From the NCBI GenBank assembly GCA_905221615.1, contig CAJNDT010000003.1, positions 993,831 through 1,057,830 of the forward strand: a DNA stretch of 64,000 nucleotides, read 5' to 3'. The position numbers and the translations under genes are program-made. The notes under the pieces are model-generated. The model saw only the letters and a list, made by a program, of their open reading frames with translations. It did no database searches and was not told where the DNA came from. This document shows, in pieces, positions 1-10,404 of this stretch (within the stretch, counting starts at the first letter, position 1; each line of letters starts with the position of its first letter). This stretch comes from Symbiodinium sp. CCMP2592 (lineage: Eukaryota; Sar; Dinophyceae; Suessiales; Symbiodiniaceae).

Positions 1-557
1 GTCAACCTCAGAGTCTTCCACAGGAAACTACATCCTTGACTTGCATTTCAAGAAGCCGATCAAGGATCGATCCACTGCAATTGGAATCCACATGCAGTCT
101 TGTCGGGTCTCGACATCGTATGGTATGTAGGGCTTTGTGTTTCAGGATCTCGGGCGTGATAAATAGGACTGAGAGATGTATAGACATTTGCTCTTGCATT
201 CCATACTTAAAATGATAATAATGGCTCTGCGGCGGTCTTGTGCTGAGCTGATGGCTGCTGACCTGGTTGCCCCTCTTAATGGCGGTCTGCATATTTCCTA
301 GGTTACCCGACAACTTCGATATTATTCAGTCTTCGACGGCTTCTACACTAAGCCCGTAGCCCAAGGCGATGAACCCAAAGCCATGGTAGAGTGGCGTTGT
401 GGGGCTGAGAGGGAGGACGCTGTCAATGCATTGAAGGATTCTCGGCTTCAGTTCCCTTCCTTGAATCACAATCGTAGATCTTGAAAAGGGAACTTTTATT
501 GGAGCATAGTGGGGATGTAGGGACCCCGAATATGGCAAGCTGCATGAAGTAAGGTAA

Positions 558-853
558 GAGCCGGAATACAGGAAGCTTAAGTCATCAAGAAACTTGGGAG
601 TGGCTAAGGAACTTAGCCAGGGGCACAGGGCAGTAGTTGGGATCCCACTCGGTCGTATATGGGAGTTTCCGAAAATTAGGGGATACCTTATTTTGGGATC
701 CTTGTAATCAGGATCATACTATTTAGGGTGCCATATTAGGGTCCCCTGTTTTCGGAAACTCCCATATGGTTCCTTCTGGCATCACTCTACCTTCCAAGTC
801 GGGCGTCTTCCAAGCAGGGTTCACCTGACGCTGACGGGCTCAATACCAGTTGA
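558..853 (+). CDS. Terminal coding piece split by a TIR element
   Basis: The frame is open from 558 and reads into a TIR element at 661-763. Deleting the element with one copy of its ATAT duplication joins CGT-ATA-T to GG-TTC and the frame runs on to TGA at 851-853, with a leucine-rich stretch after the junction. No family is recognised. The junction has no GT-AG, so removal would be non-canonical; the alternative is a gene broken by insertion. Confidence 0.4.
661..763. mobile_element. TIR element, family A (GGGAGTTTCC), 4-bp TSD
   Basis: Inverted ends GGGAGTTTCCGAAAAT and ATTTTCGGAAACTCCC style (right end slightly diverged), core with GGGATCC and GTCCC. Flanked by ATAT at 657-660 and 764-767. 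Confidence 0.85.
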
Positions 854-1189
854 CAGAAATCGATAGAAAGCCGTGTGCTCAGCATGGATGTAGCGATTCG
901 GGGTTTGGACCTATGATACTACATCATGGGCCGGGATCACAGGGGATCGTCGCCCTTACGACGGGAAGCAACCTCCAACTGACCATACAGAGCTACAACT
1001 TTGTTGATCTGGATCTACTTTGTATTAAGAATGTAGTCTAGACCTATTAATGCGATATGTTATTGAAAAGTCTAGTTCCTTGTTTCGGCTTTCCAGGATC
1101 CAAGGAAAGCCGCACAGCAGCTGCCGGGCGCCCTTTCCGGGTGAGGGTGCAAAGTAAGGTTTCCTTTAGCCCTGAACCCTTGAACCTTA

Positions 1190-1400
1190 AGCCCCTAAAC
1201 CCACCCAAAAACCTAAACCCCAACAAACCCTGAGCCCCTTAACCTCAAACCCAAAAGCCCCCAAACCCTTCAAGCTTCTTTCAGGAAGTGTAGGGAAGAC
1301 CCTGAAAGCCTCAAGCCTAAGCAAACGGCAGCTACGAGCCTAGATGGTTGCAGCACGTGCATGTTTAGGGCCTTTAGGGTTTAGGGGGTGCAAACCCTAG
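1190..1400. repeat. Degenerate CCCTAAA-type telomere-like spacer
   Basis: Loose copies of CCTGAACCCT, CCCTAAAC and related units, switching to TTTAGGG near 1370. The same degenerate motif fills most non-coding spacers of the window up to about 61 kb. Confidence 0.7.
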
Positions 1401-1401
1401 A

Positions 1402-1507
1402 CGGGAACTTGTCAAAATTATGGTCCCTTGTTGGGTACCCTAAATATTAGGTGCCGTATTATAATAAGGACCCAAAAAAAGGGACCATAATTTTGATAAC
1501 CACCCAT
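1402..1507. mobile_element. TIR element, family E (GTTGTCAAAATTA)
   Basis: Ends TTGTCAAAATTATGGTCCC and GGGACCATAATTTTGATAAC are inverted copies, with the core TAAATATTAGGTGCCGTAT shared with the copies at 21249 and 25723. Confidence 0.8.
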
Positions 1508-1704
1508 ATAGGGGTTTGAACCATCATAAACCTACGCCCTGCAAGTCGGAAGCTTCCAGGCTTAGAGGCGTCTTGACTGATTGGTTCGGACTTATTTCGT
1601 AGTGTTCAGAGGGCTCTTCGTCCGGTCAGGAACCGTTTTTGTCTGATGCGGCCTGGATCAATGAAAGCGCAAGGCAACGACGAGATCAACAAACAGAGAG
1701 ATAG

Positions 1705-1984
1705 AGAGACAGGCAGGGAAATTGGCACCCAGCCACGGCAGGAAAAAGAGTCGCCCAGGCTTTGACAGCAAGAACTCGGAAACCGTGCCTTGCCGCGGCA
1801 GCAACAACAAAGGGTGCCCTGCCGTTTCTGCAGCCGACAAAAAAGCCTGCACTTCCCCAGCTTCAGCAAGCTAAAGGCACCTCGGAGCAACAAGAACCAA
1901 AAAGAAGCCGCCCGCAGCAACGACGACAGTTAGGGCTCAAGGATGCAAGTTACAGAACTTACAGAACCATGGTTCGCGGTTCGA
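1705..1984 (+). CDS. Q/A/K-rich exon candidate
   Basis: An open frame follows TAG at 1702-1704 and carries glutamine- and alanine-rich sequence, ending at a GTAAGT donor at 1985. A second frame from ATG 1660 is also open for part of the stretch. If the donor is used with the acceptor TTGCAG at 2012, the intron would be only 28 nt. Function unknown. Confidence 0.3.
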
Positions 1985-2012
1985 GTAAGTGGAGACTAGG
2001 CTAGGATTGCAG

Positions 2013-2339
2013 GCCATTCCAGGTTACCAAAATTGGCCACTGACCATGGAGACTTCTGTAGCCGAGCTCATCCCAAGTTTCCAGCTCCTGCATTCTGAGA
2101 TCCTACACTTCCCTCAGCCTGGAAGCCATAAACTCTACACAGACCAGGGCATAAGTGCCAAAGTCAGGAAGAACACGATTGGCGTGGTGGAGCACGGCTT
2201 CTTCACAGGTCAGCTACCAAGTCTTCCCAGAATGCAACTCCGACTTCCTCCCGATTCTTCCGTCCCGTCGTGTTCGGCTGATTGTTTTCATGATGACGGC
2301 CATGGGCATGACATGAATGCACACTCAAGGTCCGTGTAG
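2013..2339 (+). CDS. Unknown protein, open frame after TTGCAG acceptor
   Basis: A 109-codon frame begins after GATTGCAG, contains an internal Met at 2045, and ends with TAG at 2337-2339. Codons look used (VAELIPSFQLLHSEILHF; NTIGVVEHGFFTG). His/Asp-rich near the end. A GT follows ACAG at 2208, so an intron there is possible, but the frame stays open without it. The same frame continues past the TAG (next entry). Confidence 0.5.
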   Translation, partial: AIPGYQNWPLTMETSVAELIPSFQLLHSEILHFPQPGSHKLYTDQGISAKVRKNTIGVVEHGFFTGQLPSLPRMQLRLPPDSSVPSCSADCFHDDGHGHDMNAHSRSV

Positions 2340-2516
2340 CAAATTCATGGGGTAGGAGGTCCTACAACAGCGGCGTACACAGATCTTAAACAGCACCCGC
2401 AACATCGGCAACCGCAACATCAACATCTGATCGACAGAAACAGTTGCGCTGTTGCTCCTGCTGCCGCCGCTGCGGCTCTTGCTGCTGCCTTTGTTCAACT
2501 CGTTGGTCTTGATTGA
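2340..2516 (+). CDS. Same-frame extension past the TAG at 2337
   Basis: Immediately after TAG the same frame stays open for 58 codons to TGA at 2514-2516. It encodes a His/Gln-rich part (QHPQHRQPQHQHL) and an alanine run. It could be readthrough, a nonsense mutation in a once longer gene, or chance. Confidence 0.3.
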   Translation, partial: QIHGVGGPTTAAYTDLKQHPQHRQPQHQHLIDRNSCAVAPAAAAAALAAAFVQLVGLD

Positions 2517-2939
2517 GACACACGGTGTCTTCCGCCTTCGGCCGAAAACTGGGGGGCGTTAACATTAACGTTTCGAATGGGCTTGGGATTGCACTAATAG
2601 TCAGAACGGAATGCTACTAAACTCTGCAGACCCCTGCAGTACCCTGAACTCCAGATCCCTTGATCGGTTTGACGGATCGCATCTTGGAGGCTCAAGGTTG
2701 GAGTTTGTAGGGGTTCTTCTTTCGCGGAGTTGGGAGCTAAGGTTTGCGGGAAATTGCGTCCTGAACCACTGAACTCAAACCTTCCTACCCTAAGTCCATA
2801 CTAGGAGATATAGGCCCTAAGCCGTACAACCCGAAGTATCATCAGCCAGCCGTGCCCTATACTCCAGAACTTGTATGAGCCCTATAAACCCCAAAAGCTC
2901 GATTCTCCCGAAAGCCCAGATTCGACACCTGGAGCTCCA

Positions 2940-3054
2940 CATTCCTAAACAACATCTCCGCGACCTAAACCCTAACCCCTAAACCCCTAAACCCCTAAAC
3001 AACCCCTAAACCCTAAACCCTAAACCCCTAAACCCCTAAACCCTAAACCTCCGG
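2940..3054. repeat. CCCTAAA array, near perfect
   Basis: One of the cleanest telomere-like runs in the window (CCCTAAACCCCTAAA units), ending directly at an acceptor-like CCGGCAG. Confidence 0.8.
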
Positions 3055-3057
3055 CAG

Positions 3058-3121
3058 GCATGGCCTCAGTGGCCCTGGTAGCCGGCAAAACGGGGCCCCT
3101 CGTCGTGTCCCGGGGTTTTAG
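3058..3121 (+). CDS. Terminal exon candidate
   Basis: Lies directly after CCTCCGGCAG. The frame from 3059 reads HGLSGPGSRQNGAPRRVPGF and stops at TAG 3119-3121. A second frame (MASVALVAGKTGPLVVSRG) is also open, so the frame is not settled. Confidence 0.3.
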
Positions 3122-3428
3122 GGAATTTGGGTTTAAGGTTTCAGGATTGAGGGATCTGCTTCTACGACGTTTGAAGGTACAGGGCGTTTCAGGTTTAGAC
3201 TTGTAGGCTGTATTGTCAGAAAGCCTGGGACTCTAATACAAAACTCATGCGTTCTTTGCATAATTCCAACACTGTAAGAACTCTCCGATGAGCCTGAAAG
3301 GGGGTCTCTGTTCCGTGGGTAGCTGAAATTCATGGTGGAGCTTGGTGGTTACGGCTTCCGCATATAAGTTTCCGGGGGACTACTGAGTAGATTCACAACA
3401 GAAATCGATAAGGCCACTTTGATTGCAG

Positions 3429-3580
3429 GTTGCCAAGGCCGCAGAGTTTTTTCATTCAGCAGTTGTGCGCTGCCTTCGAGATCGGGGTTCGCTGCGAGCC
3501 CAGGATCTACGAGAAGCGTCCTTCTCGCTGGGGTTTCCTCAGCAGGCTTGGCAAGGTTGTTGCTGCAAGCGCGCTTCGGG
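3429..3580 (+). CDS. Internal exon candidate
   Basis: Bounded by GATTGCAG and by GG|GTTTAGGG. Two frames are open across it: one gives VAKAAEFFHSAVVRCLRD, the other QLCAAFEIGVRCEPRIYEK and a Trp/Arg-rich tail. It is flanked by TTTAGGG-type sequence on the 3' side, as expected of an intron here. No family recognised. Confidence 0.4.
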
Positions 3581-3654
3581 GTTTAGGGCCTAGACCATCA
3601 TTTTTAAAACCCTAAACTGCTAGAGCCTTAACCCTGGTTTGGGTTCGCCTGCTC

Positions 3655-3928
3655 GTGGGGAAGTAGTAGGTAGTACATGGCAGTAGCAGGCAGCAATAGG
3701 TAGTAGTAGGTATGTAGTAGTGGTAGCAGTGGTGGAAGTAGCAGGAGCAGGAGCAGGGAGAGGGGTAGGAGTAGAAGGAGTGGTGGTGGGACTTGTAGTA
3801 GTAACAGTGGTTGTAGTAGTCGTCGTCGTAGTGTTAGTAGTTAGTAGATGAGTAGAAGTAGTAGTGGTGTCAGTAGTAGTAATAATCATAGTAGTAGCAG
3901 TAGCAGTAGCAGTAGCAGTAGCAGTAGT

Positions 3929-3978
<50 letters not shown>

Positions 3979-3985
3979 CTCGTCG
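3655..3985. repeat. (AGT/GTA)n trinucleotide microsatellite
   Basis: Imperfect AGT/GTA/AGC trinucleotide tracts. They create spurious poly-Val, poly-Thr and poly-Leu open frames on both strands. On the minus strand just beyond (about 4007-4090) a helix-like frame (EIRELQHLQTLCQALRRAA) is open and may be an exon abutting the tract. Confidence 0.8.
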
Positions 3986-4343
3986 TCGTTGTAGGAGGAG
4001 CAGTAGTGGTAGTGCTTCAGTAGCAGCCCGCCGTAGTGCCTGGCAGAGGGTTTGCAGGTGCTGCAGTTCCCGGATTTCACGACCTACGGTCGCAGTCGTT
4101 TACCCGATTTGCGTTCAGATATCATATGGTATCATAGATGCGTTCATACGTACTTGTGATCATAGCAAGTCACTACTAATTAGTGAACGTTGGTCCAGCT
4201 CCTGCTTGCGATGGCTTAGACATCAGAAGCCTTACAAGCCTTACACTTATACCTTAAACCCGGAGCCCCAAACCCTCAAACTTTATTCTCCAAACCCTCA
4301 GCCCCGCACTTGTATAAACCGGAATGAACCCTCTGGAACCCTT

Positions 4344-4427
4344 ATGGAAAACCTGGTTAAAGCCGAAGCCCTGGCACTTCGGATGTGCCGCGCTGTCCTG
4401 CAGGTTGTGAGCGGCATGACCCACTGA
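4344..4427 (+). CDS. Small ORF or terminal exon candidate
   Basis: ATG-to-TGA frame of 27 codons (MENLVKAEALALRMCRAV) following telomere-like sequence. It could be the last exon of a gene. Function unknown. Confidence 0.3.
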   Translation: MENLVKAEALALRMCRAVLQVVSGMTH

Positions 4428-4499
4428 GACCTGCCTCGCAGTGGTCAGTTTAAAGTTCAGGGTGCATATTCCTCGTGTTTCTGAGTCTGAGTATACAGA

Positions 4500-4585
4500 C
4501 ACATACTCAAGTGTGCGCGTGTATACATGCATGTTGACACAAGCACATACATACATACATGCATGCATACATAGGTATGCATGCC
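4500..4585. repeat. CATA/TGCA tetranucleotide tract
   Basis: Runs of ACATACATACATGCATGCATAC. A similar tract recurs at 9980, 10470 and 43790. Confidence 0.7.
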
Positions 4586-5253
4586 TTGCCATTTTGTCTG
4601 CAGTATCTTGGTGTCTGCATATGTGCGGATTCGGGTTTAGATTCACTGTTTGGGGTTGGTGTTTCGGGATGACAGGCCTCAGGTCCAGCTTTTCAGGGTA
4701 AGGGTTCGGGGTGCATACCGCGATTCTGTTGAATCAGGCTTCGGTCCAAAAGAGCATGATAGAGCTGCTATAAGAACTCAAACAAGGTGTTGAGCCCGAT
4801 TCTCGCCCCTTACATTGGGAATCAGGGTTCAGCAGGGATTGCAGGATAAAGCGGTTATGGTATTCTTCAGGATTCCCAAACATAGCGGTTGTAGTAGGGT
4901 ATACCCCCAAACCCTAAGTAGTAAGCCCAGCCTAGTAAAACCCCATGAACCCCTTCTTAGCCCCCTCTGAGAGCCCTCTTGAACCCTGTATACACCTTAC
5001 TTGTGGAATTGCTGAGGCCCATTAAATAAAGGATCCGCAGTCCCACCCCTGATATAGGGGCCTCTCTAGATACCTAGAACGAGGACATGGGATATGGGGT
5101 ATATCATAGTAAGTTCTACTGAGACAGGCAATGCATGCCGTGATGATGTTTCAGTTCGGCTGGCAGTCTTCATGTTTTAACGATAGATGAAAGCAAACTC
5201 AAGCCCGAACATTCGGGACGTAGGAACTTAGGTTGTAGGGTCATCTTTTGAAG

Positions 5254-5306
5254 AAGCCATGCGCTTTGCTGAGCCGGGCGCTGGTGGGCTTAACTGGAAG
5301 GGTCAG
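5254..5306 (+). CDS. Internal exon candidate
   Basis: The frame reads AMRFAEPGAGGLNWKGQ between TTTTGAAG and the donor CAG|GTCAGT. Good codon look and a plausible donor; no homolog recognised. Confidence 0.45.
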
Positions 5307-6600
5307 GTCAGTGCGCGGGATGTGAGTGCATCGTTATGCCTACACTACCTCTGTGTCTGACACTGCTCAGCCCGCTCGAAATGGAGCTGCCGTGATCCTT
5401 CCATGACATACGGTAGGTGAAGCTATCGCTTGCAGATCGCGCAAAACCGACTGCTCGATCAGCTGTCTGACCTCAGCTTCTAAACCTTCTGGTTCTGTTC
5501 GTTCGTTGTCGACTTTGCGAGGGCTTGAGGTTCAGAGCGACCTGTGACACTAGAAACAATAGGCTAGAAGCTCTTTGAACCACAGTCCAGTATCCTATAT
5601 CATGACAGTAACCTGATCCCCAAACCATCAACGACTTTTGAACTTTCACTGGAGCAATCCACCCTGCCGCACGGCTTGTAGGCGTTACCAGGTCTGTGTC
5701 TTCATGTCCTTCTAGTAGAGACTTGTCAAAGATCCTGTTGTTTAGTTTAGACTTCTGAGCTAATGCAGAAACTCCGGAGTTTTAAACCTTCATATAGAGT
5801 CACAGACATTCCCTGCAGTACCCTAAACCTCCAGACCCTAGACACACCAAAACTGTTGCTCTAACTTTTTGAACCCAACCATTTGCTGAACCCTGAATCT
5901 TCAACCCGAAACCCTACGTAGCCTGAACCACCCTGAAGGCCCTTCACCCCTGGCTAAAAGAAGCCTTTCAGGAACTCTCAAGGTTCCCCCAGCCAGCATA
6001 GACCCTCTCAAGCTTCCACCGTCGATGCAGATCGACTCCGACGCCGAACAAGACCGTTGCCGTGCAGGGGTCCCGGCAGGGAAGTCTAAACAAAGACAGC
6101 TTGGGGTGCGGGGTTTGGGGCTTGGGGTCTTTCAGGGTAACTTGCTTGGCACCTGTTTGGTAGGTGTTTTGTGTGGTTTGGGGCTGAGGGTAGGCATTTT
6201 GCAGTTGTTCAAGACCTTTGGTTTGGTTTCGGGATTGAGATTGATGGATTGCGGGCAATCTCGGGGGGGCTTCAAGCGTTTCGCATTTGGCTGCTTGCGA
6301 TTCTTCCATGGTGTTTTGAGGGGCCTGGACGCAGTGCTGAGTAGCTTTTGCACTATTTTGGGTCAGGCTTGTTTGGCTTGAAGGTTCTGGGTTACGGATT
6401 TAGGGATTTGCATTTGATTCTGGGGGTTTGGGGTTTGGGCTTGGTGCTGAATATGAGGTTTCCGAGTAATATCCCTATTCAACGAGCCTCACTTCCTTAA
6501 GCAGTCTTCCTCTCTGTCACTCTTTTTGTTGCCCTCCCGCATCCCAAAACCTCTTGCATGACATCACAGACCCAGCCGCTGGCACCGCGCTACACCTAGG

Positions 6601-6957
6601 ATGTTTCGGAAGCCAACAATGGCATGCCAGGAGTCTGGGCCAAGCCCGCCCCAAGCCGTACCTAAACTTCCCGTGGTACATATCAAGCCCCACCCCGCTA
6701 CCCCCAAACTCTTGCTAAGCTCTCAACCCGAGACCCCACCTGTACTGACTAAGACAACCGTTAAGGGCCGCAGATTTCATGGCAATTGCTCAAAAGCCAC
6801 GGATCTTTTGGGGTTCCCGGCATTTCCTGAGTTGTGCCCGCCACGTCAGGTCCGACCACCTCCCAAGGAGGCAGATACACCCGAGGTGCCGCCGAAGATT
6901 GCAGGTTCATGGCTTGAGGTCCTTCGTGTTCGTGTTTTGTTTGGGTTTCGGGTCTAG
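6601..6957 (+). CDS. Pro-rich ORF of uncertain coding status
   Basis: A 118-codon ATG-TAG frame, proline- and lysine-rich with no recognised domain. Its last 50 bases are TTTGGGTTTCGGGTCTAGGG-like, so the end is probably intron read through. An overlapping frame is also open from 6779. Confidence 0.3.
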   Translation: MFRKPTMACQESGPSPPQAVPKLPVVHIKPHPATPKLLLSSQPETPPVLTKTTVKGRRFHGNCSKATDLLGFPAFPELCPPRQVRPPPKEADTPEVPPKIAGSWLEVLRVRVLFGFRV

Positions 6958-7096
6958 GGTTTCGGGTCTAGGGCTTAGGGCTTGGAGTAGAAAAAGAGCT
7001 AGAGGCCTGAAAGATTGGACTAAGAGTCTTGGGGGAAATTTGTCAGGGAGCAGCAGGGACCAGGGTTACGGGGTATCTCAAACGCCCCAGCCCTTC

Positions 7097-7102
7097 TCTC
7101 TC

Positions 7103-7172
<70 letters not shown>

Positions 7173-7180
7173 ATATAAAT
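7097..7180. repeat. (CT)n then (TA)n microsatellite
   Basis: More than 30 CT dinucleotides followed by TATATATATAATATAAATATA and a short GTT/GAT tract. Confidence 0.95.
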
Positions 7181-7782
7181 ATATATGGCGATGGTGATGT
7201 TGTTGTTGTTGATGATGAGTAGTTCTTGTTTCCCCATCTCAAGCGGCCACCTTTCGGCCCCCTTGCTGCGATTCGAACGGCTTCTTCAAAGATCAGATTC
7301 CTGAGTTGGGAGGCTACAATCTGCTTGCAGGAGATGGGTTTAGGGTTTAGGGTTTAAGGGTTTAGGGGTTTAGGGTTTAGGGTTTAGGATTCTTGAGAAC
7401 CATTTCAAGATGCGTTGTTAAATCACACTTCCCGGTATCATGAAAACTATCATCACTTATGGTTCTAAGGGCTCTGCAGCAAGTGGAATCGACAAGTACC
7501 AGATTTTTAACCCAGATCCTTTTAGACAGAAGCGGAGCAAGCATGGGGCAAGTTTAGTGTCTGTGATCGTGGTGATGATAGAGCTGTAAGGGGGATTACG
7601 TACGGGAGGTCGGAAGTTTCAGGGTAATGCAACGTCGGGCGTTTAGGGTTTCGGAGGTTTGCCAACCTAGGGAAGAAGGACCACTTAAACCATTACCCGA
7701 AACCGAAACCGCAAAACCTCAAACCAAAAACCCTAAACCTTAAACCCTAAACCCCCTAAACCGAAACTCCAAGCCGGCCTAG

Positions 7783-7833
7783 TTCCGTCTGTTGTCTTGG
7801 AGGGCAGCTTGCGAGGAAGCTTTGGCTCAAATG
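7783..7833 (+). CDS. Short exon candidate with GTAAGG donor
   Basis: From CCTAG to ATG|GTAAGG, the frame encodes FRLLSWRAACEEALAQM, an amphipathic-helix-like peptide. Telomere-like CCCTAAA sequence precedes it. Function unknown. Confidence 0.45.
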
Positions 7834-8430
7834 GTAAGGCTGGAGGGCCGAGTACACTCTGAAGGCAGCAACATGCCCGGTTTAGCTTTAAGGGTCTGGG
7901 TCAGGGATTTCCTTATAGTAGTTTGCGGTCTAATAAATCCCTCTGCAGCTTGCGGTTTATGCGTCATTGAAGCTCTCTGGGAGCAGCCTGTGTGGAGGAG
8001 CTCACCGAGGTTTGGCTTTAGGATTTAGGGTCTTGGAAGAGCTCTCTAGAGATGTAGAACCACAAGCCCGCGTCTACAAGCGGAGTTCCAGAATTGCTCG
8101 CCAAGGGGATTGGGCTCAGCTCGGACACGCTTAATCGCCTAACCCCCTTGTGTGTTTAGACCCACGATTCATGAGGTGAGCGATATTTGTATGAACCAGT
8201 GACTAGAAGGGAGCCCTCTTTGTGACCCGTAGATTGCGGATTAAAACCTCGCCAAATCATGCGCTGTCGTTGCTGGCGCGCATCGGTTTTGCTCGGCCTA
8301 CTGGCTGCGCGGCGATAAAGGTTGCTGATTAATACCCGCCCCTTTCGCTCATGGCCTTCAGAGTAATTTGCATCCGCCTGGTTTCATTTTGGCCCGTTTG
8401 AACGGAGTGGATTGGTTGTAAGGCTGCCAG

Positions 8431-8628
8431 GGGTTTTTACATTTTATCCTGTACCTATAGTCTCCATTGTAGTTCCTTTTTTTGGTTAACCAAACTCTCT
8501 ATTATAGGATCCTAACCATAAAACTGGTTAACCAAAAAAAGGAACTAGAATGGAGACTATACGTAAATTCTGCCCCATCCCCAATCTTGAAGCCGAGGCT
8601 CTGTGGCGTACGGCGCCGTGCTGGCAAG
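8431..8628 (+). CDS. Exon pair interrupted by a TIR element
   Basis: Follows GCTGCCAG; the element at 8454-8563 interrupts it. With the element and one TA removed, two frames stay open to the donor CAAG|GTCTTC at 8629; one reads CKFCPIPNLEAEALWRTAP. No family recognised. Confidence 0.35.
8454..8563. mobile_element. TIR element, family B (TAGTCTCC), TA-flanked
   Basis: Ends CCTATAGTCTCCATTGTAGT and the matching inverted right end (one mismatch), flanked by TA on both sides. Same family at 19018, 20878 and, diverged, 39103 and 41152. Confidence 0.85.
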
Positions 8629-8835
8629 GTCTTCGGACGAGTCGAGTGGCCAGGAGTGCTAGCAGGGTTTCAGGCTTTAGGTGAAGGAGTTTTGGAGTGT
8701 TTGGGACTGTTGAGATTTAGGCTCTTAGGGCCTTCAGCCCCATCTCAAGTCCACACCTGAACACGAAGCCCGAAGCCCTCAAACATGCTCCCCTTGATGC
8801 AAAGAGCCCAGCTGTCGTCCACCCACTTAGTTTAA

Positions 8836-8940
8836 AATAGGGGCCTAGATTAATTACCAATACTAGTTCGGGGGTTCCTTATTATAACCATGGTATAAGG
8901 GGACCCAAAGCCCGATTCGAAATATGGAGGCCCCGATATT
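8836..8940. mobile_element. TIR element, family G (ATAGGGGCCT)
   Basis: ATAGGGGCCT near the left end and GGCCCCGATATT at the right, with the family core GGGGGTTCCTTATTATAA and TATAAGGGGACCC. Confidence 0.65.
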
Positions 8941-8944
8941 GCAG

Positions 8945-9147
8945 GGCTGCAACTGTCAACGCCTTGCAGCCAAAGTTGGTGTCTTGTGTGGTGAAGATTC
9001 AAAGGGGAACAGGAGGGACCCTTAATGGGGACCCCTACCCTATAATGCTATGTTAAGGGTATATACCTAGGGGTCCTTATTAAGGGTCCCTCCTTTTTCC
9101 CTTGGACAGATGCACTTCTGATCGCCTCCCTGGTCCCATTTTCCTAA
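8945..9147 (+). CDS. Terminal coding piece split by a TIR element
   Basis: After ATTGCAG the frame reads GCNCQRLAAKVGVLCGEDS up to 9001. The element at 9002-9102 follows; removing it keeps phase and gives WTDALLIASLVPFS then TAA at 9145-9147. Function unknown. The exact removal point is ambiguous because no clear duplication flanks it. Confidence 0.4.
9002..9102. mobile_element. TIR element, family F (GGAGGGACCCTTAA)
   Basis: Left AAGGGGAACAGGAGGGACCC, right GGGTCCCTCCTTTTTCCCT. Related copies at 23701 and 51401. Confidence 0.8.
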
Positions 9148-9531
9148 AATTTTGTGCCTCGATAATTGCCATGAATATCGTAGGGGCTCCTTATTTATAA
9201 CCATAGTATAATGTAGCCAAAGCCCTATTACTATGGCAATTATGATACTATGGCCAATAATTATGAGGGCCGCCATCATACCATCTGCAGACTAAACATG
9301 TAGCCTCTTGGGGTTTGTGGCATCCGGGCAAGCGTGAAACAATGCTAGGGCCTAGCCAGACCTTCAGAACCCTAGATAGTCCATGTGGCCCTCGATAGTG
9401 CATAACGTTGGGCATTATGAAGGTAGTTGGGGGGGGTCTGGGGTCGGCGATTTGGGGGTTTGCTAAAGCCTTAACTCTAACAAGCCCTGTACTCGAAGAC
9501 CCTAAATGCCAAACCTCTGGTCTCCTTATGG

Positions 9532-9715
9532 GAGTTTCCCTAGTGTAGTACCTCAAATAGCAGGATAGTTGATTATAAGGACCCCCAAAATACGGTACCC
9601 TTAATTTGCAGAAACTCTAAACCCTAAACCCTAAACCCTTTGTGGAACCCCTATAGATCCCTTTAAGGAACCCTTAAAGGATCACTTTAAAGGTACCCTT
9701 AATTTGCGGAAACTC
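9532..9715. mobile_element. TIR element that contains telomere-like repeats
   Basis: Ends ATGGGAGTTTCC and GGAAACTCCCCTAT are inverted. Inside lie AAACCCTAAACCCTAAACCC and a duplicated block (GGTACCCTTAATTTGC at about 9594 and again near 9692), so it seems to have grown by internal duplication. Confidence 0.6.
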
Positions 9716-9934
9716 CCCTATCCAGGAGGGCCTTACAAGCAAACCCCGAGGGCTGGAAATGCGTCTCCGGCTGCTGGGCTCTTGTTATCTCACCTTTTAG
9801 GATTTGAGGTTTCGGGGTTTAAAGCTGAAGCTTAGAGGCGTCTTGGGGTTTATGAGGGTTTAGGAGAGGGTTGGAAGTTCAGGTTTAGGGTTTATAAGGG
9901 TTCAGGAGGATGGTTTAGGGTGCTTTCTTCGGAT

Positions 9935-10350
9935 GCCAGTGGCACGCAAGTAAGACTGGCTGCTGCTGTCCTGCATACAGATAAATACATACACATACAT
10001 ACATGCATGCATACCTACATACATACATACAAGTAGATAAACAGGTGTATGTATGCCTGTCACTCTTTTGTCGGATTATCTGTCTATCGATCTACCTATC
10101 TACCTATCTATCCGTCTATCTTTTTATCTATGTTTTTATCTATCTGTCCCTACCTGCCTGTCTATTTAAATACCTATCGATCTATCTATCTAGCAGATAT
10201 ATGCAGACACAGATTCGCGTACATCTACGTAGACATACATGCATATATCTTTGTTTATGTGTACAGAATTAATATCGACAGTTATGTACCCGTGTTTGTT
10301 GTACATATACACTCACCTACCTTTGTGCCGAGAGGGTTGGAGGTTTAGAG
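9935..10350. repeat. Microsatellite module, copy 1
   Basis: Order: TTTAGGGTGCTTTC, GGCTGCTGCTGTCCTGCATAC, (CATA)n, (TCTA/TACC)n, CAGATTCGCGTACATCTACG, then CATATACACTCACCTAC. Copy 2 repeats this order at 10405-10850. Confidence 0.75.
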
Positions 10351-10404
10351 TTTGAAGTTTCAGGTTAAGTTTAGGGTTTAGGACCTATAGGGTTCAGCAG
10401 GATC

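Noticed and set aside
2940-3054. A true chromosome end
   Set aside because: CCCTAAA runs are short, degenerate, in both orientations and spread over 60 kb, with exons on both sides.
7262-7280. tRNA T-loop-like GATTCGAAC
   Set aside because: No acceptor stem or other arms can be folded around it. A similar string at 23838 lies in a TIR element.
7813-7834. Dinoflagellate spliced-leader RNA gene (TTTGGCTCAA)
   Set aside because: Only about ten bases match the leader, the rest differs, and the stretch reads as an exon with a GTAAGG donor.
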